A stretch of 64,000 bases of DNA, taken from the NCBI GenBank assembly GCA_050943335.1, contig JBMNOZ010000005.1:35099-99098 (forward strand), read 5' to 3'. Source of the DNA: JBMNOZ01 sp050943335 (lineage in GTDB: Bacteria > Bacillota > Desulfitobacteriia > Desulfitobacteriales > Syntrophobotulaceae). Below, in pieces: positions 18,961 through 26,306 of the stretch (position 1 is the first letter of the stretch; every line of letters starts with the position of its first letter). The position numbers and the translations under genes are program-made. Under the pieces are notes generated by a model that worked only from the letters and a program-made list of their open reading frames with translations, was not told the DNA's origin and searched no databases.

Positions 18961-19006
18961 GATAAACAAAGGTCGGATTCTCCAAAAAATAAAGAAAATC
19001 CAACCC
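18961..19006 (-). terminator. terminator of the isc operon
   Basis: GGTCGGATT (18971-18979) pairs with AATCCAACC (18998-19006), with one G-U pair on the minus strand, followed there by TTTGTTTATC. Closes the iscR-iscS-iscU-PRC-zinc-ribbon run. Confidence 0.65.
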
Positions 19007-19036
19007 TTACACAAAAAATCTAGATATTCAGTCTGC

Positions 19037-19234
19037 TTATTCGGCTAAAGCTTGCCCGATTTCCTCGTTTTCCGGATAGAAGTCTTCCCAAGCCACTAAG
19101 CTGCCATCCTCTTCTAAATCATAGACCACAAGCTTATCGGTGTGACTGTTAAACTCCACACAGCAATCCCAACAATAGTACTGTTCAACGCCTACTTTAC
19201 CAATTTGCCGGCCCCCACAAACAGGGCATATCAT
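19037..19234 (-). CDS. small zinc-ribbon protein of unknown function
   Basis: 65 residues. Two CxxC pairs, CPVCGG at the N-terminus and CWDCC about 15 residues later, form a likely zinc ribbon; the C-terminal half is acidic (YDLEEDGSLVAWEDFYPENEE). No family recognised. Its ATG overlaps the PRC-barrel stop by 4 bases, so it is the last gene of the isc operon by coupling. Confidence 0.75.
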   Translation of the reverse strand: MICPVCGGRQIGKVGVEQYYCWDCCVEFNSHTDKLVVYDLEEDGSLVAWEDFYPENEEIGQALAE

Positions 19235-19695
19235 GACAACGACCCTCCCTCGATGACAACAACATCTTGGCCTTCGGCCAAAATGTTATCTTCCAAAATT
19301 GCGTTTCTTCCTTTATATAAATCTGCAAATAACCCGTCAGAAATTTCATAACCAACTATGACCTGAACCAGGTTATCAACAAAGATATCTCCAATGGTTC
19401 CTTTGATGTCACCATCACTGTTATACACTTTACTGCCTATTTTTTCAGACCATTTTGCACCGTGAACTTTTTGGCTCGCAAACTCGGCCAAGGTTAGAGA
19501 TTCCTTGCCGAAAGACAAAATACTTTCTCTGGCTACCGTTTCTTGCACTGATTTAAAGAAAGAATCCTTTTCCATTATTATTCCGGTGACTGTATTGTTT
19601 ACGGGATCAAAGAGAATATCTTTTACCCACCCTAACCTCTCCCCGGAATCGGGATCCACAACCGGCAGCATAATCAGGTCTCTCATTCTTCTCAT
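19231..19695 (-). CDS. PRC-barrel domain protein
   Basis: Contains two PRC-barrel units (RDLIMLPVVDPDSGERLGWVKDILFDP and SKVYNSDGDIKGTIGDIFVDN), small beta-barrels found in photosynthetic reaction-centre H subunit and RimM-like proteins. Function here is unknown; position after iscU suggests a redox or membrane-related role, which is only inference. I start at ATG 19695, where the PRC domain begins; an upstream TTG (19794) would add 33 residues not resembling the domain, and ribosome sites are weak for both. Confidence 0.8.
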   Translation of the reverse strand: MRRMRDLIMLPVVDPDSGERLGWVKDILFDPVNNTVTGIIMEKDSFFKSVQETVARESILSFGKESLTLAEFASQKVHGAKWSEKIGSKVYNSDGDIKGTIGDIFVDNLVQVIVGYEISDGLFADLYKGRNAILEDNILAEGQDVVVIEGGSLS

Positions 19696-19824
19696 AAGTA
19701 ACACATCCCTATTAGAACCTTGGTTTATTTTTCCCGCTTCCGGCAATTTATATTCATTTCTCCGTAAACCTGGAGGTAGTTCTGAAATTTCCAAGCTGCC
19801 ATTTCATACTTATCTTTTAAAGGT

Positions 19825-20199
19825 TTAAACTTTGGCCTGTTTCGCTAAATAATCTTTAATAGCTGCGTGTACAGCATCGGCGGCAAGGTTGGAACAATGC
19901 ATTTTTGTTTCCGGCAGACCGCCCAAAGCCTCAGCAACTGCGGCGTTGGAAATCTCTAGCGCCTCAGCCAAGGTCTTGCCTTTTACCATTTCCGTAACCA
20001 TACTACTTGTCGCAACGGCCGCTCCGCAACCAAAAGTTTTGAATTTAACATCCCGAATAACATCATCTTTAATGTCCAAAGTGATCCGCATAATATCTCC
20101 ACATTTGGGATTCCCGACTTGGCCGACGCCGCTGGCATTTTCTATTTCCCCCACATTACGAGGATTAGTAAAATGATCTATAACCTTTTCCGAATACAT
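19825..20199 (-). CDS. iscU: iron-sulfur cluster scaffold IscU/NifU-like
   Basis: Scaffold on which [2Fe-2S]/[4Fe-4S] clusters are built with sulfur from the neighbouring cysteine desulfurase. The three ligand cysteines are present (NPKCGD, TFGCGAAVA, MHCSNLAADA), and the N-terminus YSEKVIDHFTNPRNVGEI is typical. 124 residues, ATG start. Lies 40 bases after iscS. Confidence 0.97.
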   Translation of the reverse strand: MYSEKVIDHFTNPRNVGEIENASGVGQVGNPKCGDIMRITLDIKDDVIRDVKFKTFGCGAAVATSSMVTEMVKGKTLAEALEISNAAVAEALGGLPETKMHCSNLAADAVHAAIKDYLAKQAKV

Positions 20200-20238
20200 A
20201 ATCTTTTCACTCCCATAGTATTTTAAAATATTTTATTC

Positions 20239-21405
20239 TTAGTTTGCCTCGTAAAGCGGGGATATAGCTCTCAAACGCTTAACAATCTTAGGTAGCTCCT
20301 GCAAAACAAAATCAATTTCTTCTTCTGTATTCTGGCGTCCCAAAGTAAAACGAAGTGAACCGTGAGCTGTTTCGTGATCAAGACCCATCGCCAATAAAAC
20401 ATGGGAAGGATCAAGAGAACCTGAAGTACAAGCTGATCCGCTTGAGGCTGCGATACCAAGCATATCTAAGCTAAGGAGTAGGGACTCTCCCTCTACAAAA
20501 CTGATACTAACATTGACATTATTGCATAAGCGTTTGTCTCCTTGGGGACCGTTGAGTTTTACATTCTCAATGGAATCCATTATCCCAGTAATCAGCTTGT
20601 CCCTAAGCCTGGTAAGTTTATTGCTTTCTTGTTCCATTCTTTGACCGGCTAATTCACACGCCAGGCCGAAACCAATAATGCCTGGTGCATTTTCAGTACC
20701 GGAACGTAATTTTCTCTCTTGGGATCCTCCGAAAATCAAGGGATTAATTCGCACTCCGTTTCGCACATAGAGCGCTCCCACTCCCTTTGGCCCATAGATT
20801 TTATGACTGGAAATAGTCAATAAATCAATATTCATAGCAACTACATCAATGGGGACTTTGCCTAGAGATTGAACAGCATCCACGTGAAACAAAATATTTT
20901 TTTCACGCGCAATTTGACCTATTTCAGCAATGGGTTGTATAGAACCGACCTCATTGTTGGCGTGCATAATGCTGATGAGAATTGTCTCGGGACGAATTGC
21001 TTTTTTTACCTCCTCAACACTGACCAGTCCTTCCTCATCCACAGGTAAAATTGTTACTTCGTAGCCATTTTTGGCCAGGTGCTTAAAAGTGCTAAGAACC
21101 GCATGGTGTTCGATAGAGGAAGTGATCAAGTGGTTGCCTTTATTCACCCTGGCTTTTGCTGCCCCCTGGATTGCTAAGTTATCGGCTTCCGTTCCTCCGC
21201 TGGTAAAAATAATCTCTCTGGCCTGAGCCCCAATCAAATCCGCTACCTGTTGCCGGGCTTTTTCTAATGCTTTTCTTACTTCGCGACCAAAAAGATGAAC
21301 GCTAGACGGATTACCGTAAAATTCCGTATAATATTTAACCACCAATTCTGCTACTTCAGGATCGACGGGAGTTGTGGCCCCATGATCCAAATAAATCGGT
21401 TTCAT
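20239..21405 (-). CDS. iscS: cysteine desulfurase
   Basis: PLP enzyme that removes sulfur from cysteine for Fe-S cluster and thio-cofactor synthesis. The PLP lysine lies in SSHKIYGPKGVGALY and the active-site cysteine in SSGSACTSGSLDPSHVL, typical of the NifS/IscS group I type. The N-terminal YLDHGATTPVDPEV motif has His in place of the commoner Asn. 388 residues, ATG start. Second gene of the iscR-iscS-iscU operon. Confidence 0.97.
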   Translation of the reverse strand: MKPIYLDHGATTPVDPEVAELVVKYYTEFYGNPSSVHLFGREVRKALEKARQQVADLIGAQAREIIFTSGGTEADNLAIQGAAKARVNKGNHLITSSIEHHAVLSTFKHLAKNGYEVTILPVDEEGLVSVEEVKKAIRPETILISIMHANNEVGSIQPIAEIGQIAREKNILFHVDAVQSLGKVPIDVVAMNIDLLTISSHKIYGPKGVGALYVRNGVRINPLIFGGSQERKLRSGTENAPGIIGFGLACELAGQRMEQESNKLTRLRDKLITGIMDSIENVKLNGPQGDKRLCNNVNVSISFVEGESLLLSLDMLGIAASSGSACTSGSLDPSHVLLAMGLDHETAHGSLRFTLGRQNTEEEIDFVLQELPKIVKRLRAISPLYEAN

Positions 21406-21433
21406 AAATAATCCTCCATTTCAGTGCGGAATG

Positions 21434-21895
21434 TTATTCTTTAACTACATCCTCATCAAAGATGTTCACCATTTCTTTGCCTTCTTTGTCCACAATCAAA
21501 TCTGCCAAGGAGATAGAATCAACTACATCATTTATTGAATCCCGAACCCGAACCCAAACTTCGCGCGTCACGCAGAACTCCATCTTCTCACAGCAATCTA
21601 CTCCCCCAGCCTCATTTGTACATTCAACCGGTGCAATAGGGCCTTCTAAAACCCTGATTACATCACCGATATTTATGTCCTCTGGTTCTTTGGCCAGAAG
21701 ATAACCTCCTTGAGCGCCCCTGACGCTTTTGACAAGCCCGGCTTTGCGCAGCTCGGGAATAAGTTGTTCCAAATAATGCTCAGACAGCTTTTGCCTCTCG
21801 GCAATGCTCTTGAGAGATACCGGTCCTTCGGTTGAACGTCGAGCCAGCTCAACCATTATTTGCACACCGTATCTACCTCTGGTGGAGAATTTCAA
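21434..21895 (-). CDS. iscR: Rrf2-family regulator (IscR/CymR-like)
   Basis: Winged-helix Rrf2 protein of 153 residues. The DNA-binding part is MKFSTRGRYGVQIMVELA to GLVKSVRGAQGGYLLAK, and the cysteines in VECTNEAGGVDCCEKMEFC fit an IscR-type [2Fe-2S] site, distinguishing it from cluster-free CymR. TTG start with GAGAGGTG upstream. It leads the isc operon and probably represses it through the palindrome that overlaps its promoter. Confidence 0.93.
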   Translation of the reverse strand: MKFSTRGRYGVQIMVELARRSTEGPVSLKSIAERQKLSEHYLEQLIPELRKAGLVKSVRGAQGGYLLAKEPEDINIGDVIRVLEGPIAPVECTNEAGGVDCCEKMEFCVTREVWVRVRDSINDVVDSISLADLIVDKEGKEMVNIFDEDVVKE

Positions 21896-21937
21896 AGCTT
21901 ACACCTCTCATCCCGCTGTAAGTTTTCAAAACCATTC

Positions 21938-21968
21938 ATATCCTACTAAATCAATCGGAATATGTCAA
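21938..21968 (-). promoter_or_regulatory. iscR promoter with overlapping Rrf2-type palindrome
   Basis: Minus-strand -35 TTGACA (21963-21968) and -10 TAGGAT (21940-21945) with a 17-base spacer. The same bases form a dyad: plus ATATCCT at 21938-21944 mirrored by GGAATAT at 21957-21963, resembling Rrf2-family operators. Its position over the promoter fits autorepression. Confidence 0.65.
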
Positions 21969-22053
21969 TATCTTTTTTTATAAAAAAATACTCCTTTTGT
22001 TATAATAAGGTTATTAATAATTTTAAAAAGAGGATAAAGAAAGGAAAATAATT

Positions 22054-23361
22054 ATGGATCTCGGCTTGTTTTCCGCTGCTTATAAGTCCAATAAAACGGC
22101 CCCTTTAGCTGAAAGGATGCGCCCCCAAACGCTAAAGGACTTTATCGGCCAAAAGGATATTCTCGGTCCGGGCAAACTTCTCCGCCGAGCTATCGAAACT
22201 GACAACATCTCTTCTCTTATCCTTTATGGACCTCCAGGAACTGGAAAAACATCTTTAGCTCAGGTGATTGCTAATCAAACCTCTTCTTTCTTCGTGCGCA
22301 TTAACGCTGTTAGCACCGGTGTGAAAGAGCTCAGGGAAATCCTGGATAAAGCGATGGAAAGGCTTCATCTTTATTCCCAAAAAACCTTGGTCTTTTGTGA
22401 TGAGGTCCATCGTTTTAACAAGAGCCAACAAGATGTTCTGCTACCAGCGATTGAACAGGGAATTATCACTTTTATTGGCGCCACAACGGAAAATCCCTAT
22501 TTTGAAATAAATTCCGCCCTCTTGAGCCGCTCTACTATCTTCCGCCTAAATTTACTGAGCGAAGAAGAAATCCGCCTGGGACTGGAAAGAGCTTTGCAGG
22601 ATACCGAACGGGGGCTGGGAAACTATAAGGTCCAGATCTCGGAAGATGCCTTTAAGCACTGGCTCGATCACGCCGCCGGAGATTTGCGCCGAGCCTTGAA
22701 TGCTTTGGAATTGGCAGTCCTCACTACTCCCCCTAAAGAGGGAGTTCGAAAGATTGATTTAGAAATTGCAAAAGAATCTATCCAACAGACCTTCTTTCGC
22801 TATGATAAAAACGGTGATAACCACTATGATATTATTTCCGCCTTGATCAAAAGTATGAGAGGTTCTGATCCCGATGCCGCTTTGTATTGGTTAGCTGTCT
22901 TATTGGAAGCGGGAGAAGATCCCCGTTTTATTATGCGCCGGATTATTGTTCACGCCTCGGAAGATGTCGGTTTAGCAGACCCCCTAGTTATGCTTCAAGC
23001 TCACGCCGCTGCCAACGCCTTGGAGTGGGTGGGGATGCCGGAAGCCCGCATCCCTATGACCCAAGCGGTTTTAGCTATTGCTACCGCTCCAAAAAGCAAT
23101 TCTGTTGTAAAAGCAATTGACAGCGCCATAAACCAAGTCCGCAAAAATAAGGTCGGTTCCGTCCCGCCTCATCTTCGAGATGCCCATTATCCGGGTGCCA
23201 AAAACCTTGGACATGGAACAGAATATTTAAATCCCCATTCCTATCCCCAAGGTTGGGTAGAACAGGATTATCTACCTCCGGAAGCTAAGGGTCTACGTTT
23301 CTTCGAACCTAGCGGGAAAGGAACAGACAGGAATCGAGGAAAACCTGAAAACCATAGCTAA
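22054..23361 (+). CDS. rarA: replication-associated recombination protein A (AAA+ ATPase)
   Basis: RarA/MgsA family AAA+ protein acting at stalled replication forks. Walker A GPPGTGKTSLA (about residue 60), Walker B VFCDEVHRFNKSQQD and sensor 1 IGATTENPYFE are present, as is the C-terminal tetramerisation region (GVRKIDLEIAKESIQQ... YPGAKNLGHGTEYLNPHSYPQGWVEQDYLP). 435 residues. ATG start, divergent from iscR, -10 TATAAT at 22001-22006. Confidence 0.97.
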   Translation: MDLGLFSAAYKSNKTAPLAERMRPQTLKDFIGQKDILGPGKLLRRAIETDNISSLILYGPPGTGKTSLAQVIANQTSSFFVRINAVSTGVKELREILDKAMERLHLYSQKTLVFCDEVHRFNKSQQDVLLPAIEQGIITFIGATTENPYFEINSALLSRSTIFRLNLLSEEEIRLGLERALQDTERGLGNYKVQISEDAFKHWLDHAAGDLRRALNALELAVLTTPPKEGVRKIDLEIAKESIQQTFFRYDKNGDNHYDIISALIKSMRGSDPDAALYWLAVLLEAGEDPRFIMRRIIVHASEDVGLADPLVMLQAHAAANALEWVGMPEARIPMTQAVLAIATAPKSNSVVKAIDSAINQVRKNKVGSVPPHLRDAHYPGAKNLGHGTEYLNPHSYPQGWVEQDYLPPEAKGLRFFEPSGKGTDRNRGKPENHS

Positions 23362-23393
23362 ATCTTTAACTATGGCTGAATACTTGCAAAATT

Positions 23394-23420
23394 AAAGGAA
23401 CAACTTATTGTTCCTTTTTT
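23394..23420. terminator. bidirectional terminator between rarA and DUF2103 gene
   Basis: AAAGGAACAA/TTGTTCCTTT stem with a 4-base loop, followed by T6 on the plus strand and by a weaker T-stretch on the minus strand. It overlaps the end of the minus-strand gene. Confidence 0.85.
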
Positions 23421-23989
23421 ACATATTTTTTTAGAGCTTTGACTACCGCAGGATTTAGAGCTTCTTCGAGCTTTGGTTTATCTAAATCCGCCATGCTAGC
23501 CAAACTGTCCACTAGGGAATCCCTTAAGCCCTGGTTAATTTCTACTAGTTGATAATCTTCCTTTATCCCTGTTAAAAGTTTATTTCTTTGACCCAAAAGG
23601 TTTGAGGGAGTTTTATTTTTAGAAGAAACTTGTTTTTTAGGTTTTGGGGTTTTATCTTTCTTGGGCTTAACCTCCGAATCAAGATTATCGACGGCCGCCT
23701 GCATTAATGCCAATTCTTCCATCAGCTTCTTAACTTCATCCCGCACCGCTTGAGGATTCTTTGTGACTACAAAAACCTCCTGAATGGAGCCCCTATTCTT
23801 TAAAAACAACTTACAACCGGTCGAAGTTTCGTATTTATAAAAAATTCCCCGTTCCTTGGAGTTGGTAACATCAATAACCCCCGGAATAATATCTCTTACT
23901 TCCCGATTCTTACTCAGACTCTCTAGCCAATCCAAACCACCCTCAATTATACTGTGTTCTCTTTTAATTTTTCTATGCCGATATTTCAT
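23405..23989 (-). CDS. DUF2103-like protein with extended basic tail
   Basis: 194 residues. The first ~75 residues (KIKREHSIIEGGLDWLESL...DIIPGVIDVT...YKYETSTGCKLFLKNRGSIQEVFVVT) match my memory of DUF2103, a predicted metal-binding family. They are followed by a lysine-rich linker (KPKKDKTPKPKKQ) and a helical C-terminal segment not typical of that family. Function unknown. ATG with GAAGGT upstream; convergent with rarA. Confidence 0.65.
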   Translation of the reverse strand: MKYRHRKIKREHSIIEGGLDWLESLSKNREVRDIIPGVIDVTNSKERGIFYKYETSTGCKLFLKNRGSIQEVFVVTKNPQAVRDEVKKLMEELALMQAAVDNLDSEVKPKKDKTPKPKKQVSSKNKTPSNLLGQRNKLLTGIKEDYQLVEINQGLRDSLVDSLASMADLDKPKLEEALNPAVVKALKKYVKKEQ

Positions 23990-24029
23990 TGGTTCTTTAC
24001 CTTCAATTTCTTCTTATAATACACTGCTT

Positions 24030-24524
24030 TTACGGAAAATACACATGCCTGATGTCAAAAGAATCAGCCTGAATTGTTAAAATTCCTAGAGAATGATACT
24101 TTTGACCCCTTTTAACAGTCGGCGAGCCAGGATTAAACAATAAAAGCCCGTTGACTGTTTTTTTAATAGGAATATGGCTGTGCCCGAAAATAATTAGATC
24201 TAAATCATGATCCCGAAATGTATTGTAAGCCCTCTCCAGCGCATTTTTCCCTTTCCCCTGATCACCGTGCACCAACCCGACCTTTAGACCCCCAATTTTA
24301 TGAATTTTCTTTTCCGGCAAACCCGGGATTAAAAAATCCCCATTGCCTCGAACAGCGACAACCGGGGCAATTAGCTCCAGGTCTTCCAGCAATGTCTTGG
24401 AACCAATATCCCCAGCATGCATAATAAGATCCGCATCCGCAATATTTTCCCACACTATTGAGGGCAAAAACCGACCTTTGCGAACATGGGTGTCAGAAAG
24501 AATTCCGACTTTTATTAAGCCCAC
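24030..24524 (-). CDS. YfcE/MJ0936-type metallophosphoesterase
   Basis: Small calcineurin-like phosphodiesterase. Metal-binding motifs are complete: GILSDTH, HAGDIG, RGNGD, VHGDQG and FGHSHIPI. 164 residues fits the family. The natural substrate is unknown; relatives hydrolyse model phosphodiesters. GTG start with GGTGGAG upstream. Separated from neighbours, probably monocistronic. Confidence 0.9.
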   Translation of the reverse strand: MGLIKVGILSDTHVRKGRFLPSIVWENIADADLIMHAGDIGSKTLLEDLELIAPVVAVRGNGDFLIPGLPEKKIHKIGGLKVGLVHGDQGKGKNALERAYNTFRDHDLDLIIFGHSHIPIKKTVNGLLLFNPGSPTVKRGQKYHSLGILTIQADSFDIRHVYFP

Positions 24525-24721
24525 CGAACTCCACCTACAATAACTGTACTAATTTTATAGTAATGGTTCTAATAAAAAAAGGCAATATAACTTAAACAAT
24601 GCCCCTTCTGCCACTGCGTACTTAAAAATGCCTATCAACTAATTAAACTTTTTGCCAACCCTACTTACTACGTTACATAAATTTTCTCTATACCGCTCAT
24701 AATTATTGTATTGAAATAATT
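24525..24721. other. intergenic region without recognised element
   Basis: About 200 AT-rich bases between the phosphoesterase and the next minus-strand gene. I see no convincing hairpin or coding potential apart from the terminator at its right edge. Confidence 0.4.
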
Positions 24722-24746
24722 AGACAGGGTTAGGTTTTCCCTGTCT
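24722..24746 (-). terminator. terminator hairpin
   Basis: AGACAGGG/CCCTGTCT 8-bp perfect stem with 9-base loop; minus-strand tail AATTATTT. Ends the 121-residue hypothetical gene. Confidence 0.65.
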
Positions 24747-24753
24747 GTATGTT

Positions 24754-25119
24754 TTACCGGTATTGGCTTTGGTATTTTATTGTCTTTCGGATTTCGTTGG
24801 CCACCCGCCAAGTTTCTTGAAGCTCTGGGGTTAAAAGTTCAATCTTCCCGCTAATTCTATCGACTAAAATATCAGGGGAAGCATCGGGATCTTTTTCTTT
24901 ATTGCCATGTCTTATATCAATAGCAATTTTTTTATCATCATAAACGGGAGGTACAAAATAATTCAAGACCTCTTCGGTAGCTTCTATTAATTCCTTAACC
25001 TGATCACTAGGATATCCTTCTCGCAAAAGGATCTCCTTGACTTGATTCAAAGAGTGATCCAAAGTCAAAAGCATTTGAGCTCTGCGAACCAGTTCCGTAT
25101 CAAAGTCCAATTCTTCCAC
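24754..25119 (-). CDS. hypothetical helical protein
   Basis: 121 residues, no signal peptide or membrane segment, predicted mostly helical (ELVRRAQMLLTLDHSLNQVKEILLREGY; PELQETWRVANEIRKTIKY). I do not recognise a family. The GTG at 25119 begins the frame; a TTG three codons in (25110) is better spaced from GAGGTGG and may be the real start. Own terminator downstream. Confidence 0.7.
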   Translation of the reverse strand: MEELDFDTELVRRAQMLLTLDHSLNQVKEILLREGYPSDQVKELIEATEEVLNYFVPPVYDDKKIAIDIRHGNKEKDPDASPDILVDRISGKIELLTPELQETWRVANEIRKTIKYQSQYR

Positions 25120-25241
25120 CTCTTTTCTTAAAATCTAATAACAGCATTACCTAAAAAAATGAACAAATACTATAATAATTTTTACTCACTTGGTGTTCTT
25201 GCCCATAATATATTCAAGTTTTTCTAGGAGGTTAAGATATT

Positions 25242-25685
25242 ATGCTCAAGTATTTACCCATCCCGGCGGTAATTGCGGCTATTTCCGGTCTTACCATGGC
25301 TTTACAAGGAACTTTGAATTCCCAGCTTTCCCAAAAAACAACTTTGCTTACTTCAACTTTAATAGTTCATATTATAGGCACTTTCATAGCTTTCATAGCC
25401 ATTATCGCCTGGAAAGTACCTCTTCTAGGGCAAAAATGGGCCCAAATTCCCTGGTATTTATATCTGGGCGGGTTATTAAGTGTGCTCATTGTAGCCTTAG
25501 TTGCTTTTTCTATCTCTAAAATTGGGGTCTGTAACGCAACCACCGCCATTATTATCGGCCAGGTTGGAACGGCTGTGCTTATCGATCATTTCGGTTTGTT
25601 TGGGGTCCAGAAAATACCCTGGAATCCATGGCAACTGCTGGGGCTAATTCTTTTTGCAGCCGGGGCCAAAATGCTTTTTCGATAA
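25242..25685 (+). CDS. DMT-superfamily small membrane protein (DUF606/YdcZ)
   Basis: 147-residue membrane protein with about five hydrophobic helices starting IPAVIAAISGLTMALQGTLNSQLSQ, the hallmark of the DUF606/YdcZ group of drug/metabolite transporters. The WYLYLGGLLSVLIVALVAFSISKIGVCNATTAIIIGQVGTAVLIDHFG segment is conserved in the family. Substrate unknown. ATG with TAGGAGGTT upstream. Single gene. Confidence 0.92.
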   Translation: MLKYLPIPAVIAAISGLTMALQGTLNSQLSQKTTLLTSTLIVHIIGTFIAFIAIIAWKVPLLGQKWAQIPWYLYLGGLLSVLIVALVAFSISKIGVCNATTAIIIGQVGTAVLIDHFGLFGVQKIPWNPWQLLGLILFAAGAKMLFR

Positions 25686-25702
25686 AATATTTCCAAAAAC
25701 TA

Positions 25703-26203
25703 TCAAATACCCCCAGAGCGAGTTTTAATTTTATTAATATTTGTAACTATACCGTAAACTTCCTCACTCACCACATACTTTCTAATTCTTCCATCGGCGG
25801 CCAAAAGTAAGGTTCTTTTCACCTCTGCTTTACGGTCGAGATCAATCAGTTTAAGAATAAATGAATAACTGTCTGGGTTTAAAGACAGTTGTACAAATTC
25901 ATTTTCAACTACAAAAATAGCCCAATAACCGTCCGAAATCTCACTATCCCCCGTATATAATGATTGATAAACATTCGGAAGTTGATAGGGATCGGGTAAT
26001 TCAGACTCCTCCGGCGATAAAGTAACCTCCCCAAGTTCAGTATTCTGGGTAGCTGCCGGCACAGCAAGGTGATTATAAACATTATGAAAAAAGTCAGGGA
26101 AAAGCAAATAACCCACTACTCCGATAATGAATATCCATAGCGCCAAGGAGCGTAAATCATTCCAAAAATCATTTTTAGGAGGGCGTCCCCAACCATTACT
26201 CAT
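25703..26203 (-). CDS. hypothetical single-span membrane protein
   Basis: About 166 residues. N-terminal cytoplasmic stub, one membrane helix (about residues 22-40, LALWIFIIGVVGYLLF), then an extracytoplasmic domain (DGYWAIFVVENEFVQLSLNPDSYSFILKLIDLDRKAEV). Not a recognised family. ATG 26203 has GGGGTGG 6 bases upstream; the longer open frame to 26389 overlaps uvrC antisense and is rejected. Divergent from uvrC. Confidence 0.78.
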   Translation of the reverse strand: MSNGWGRPPKNDFWNDLRSLALWIFIIGVVGYLLFPDFFHNVYNHLAVPAATQNTELGEVTLSPEESELPDPYQLPNVYQSLYTGDSEISDGYWAIFVVENEFVQLSLNPDSYSFILKLIDLDRKAEVKRTLLLAADGRIRKYVVSEEVYGIVTNINKIKTRSGGI

Positions 26204-26306
26204 AATAACCACCCCTTGAAAATATACGCCTGCTTCTCCTAGATTATGATGAACTGGTTGCATCTTGGGAATATTCCCTCTAGAATTTAAAGTGAGGTGA
26301 TTTCCC

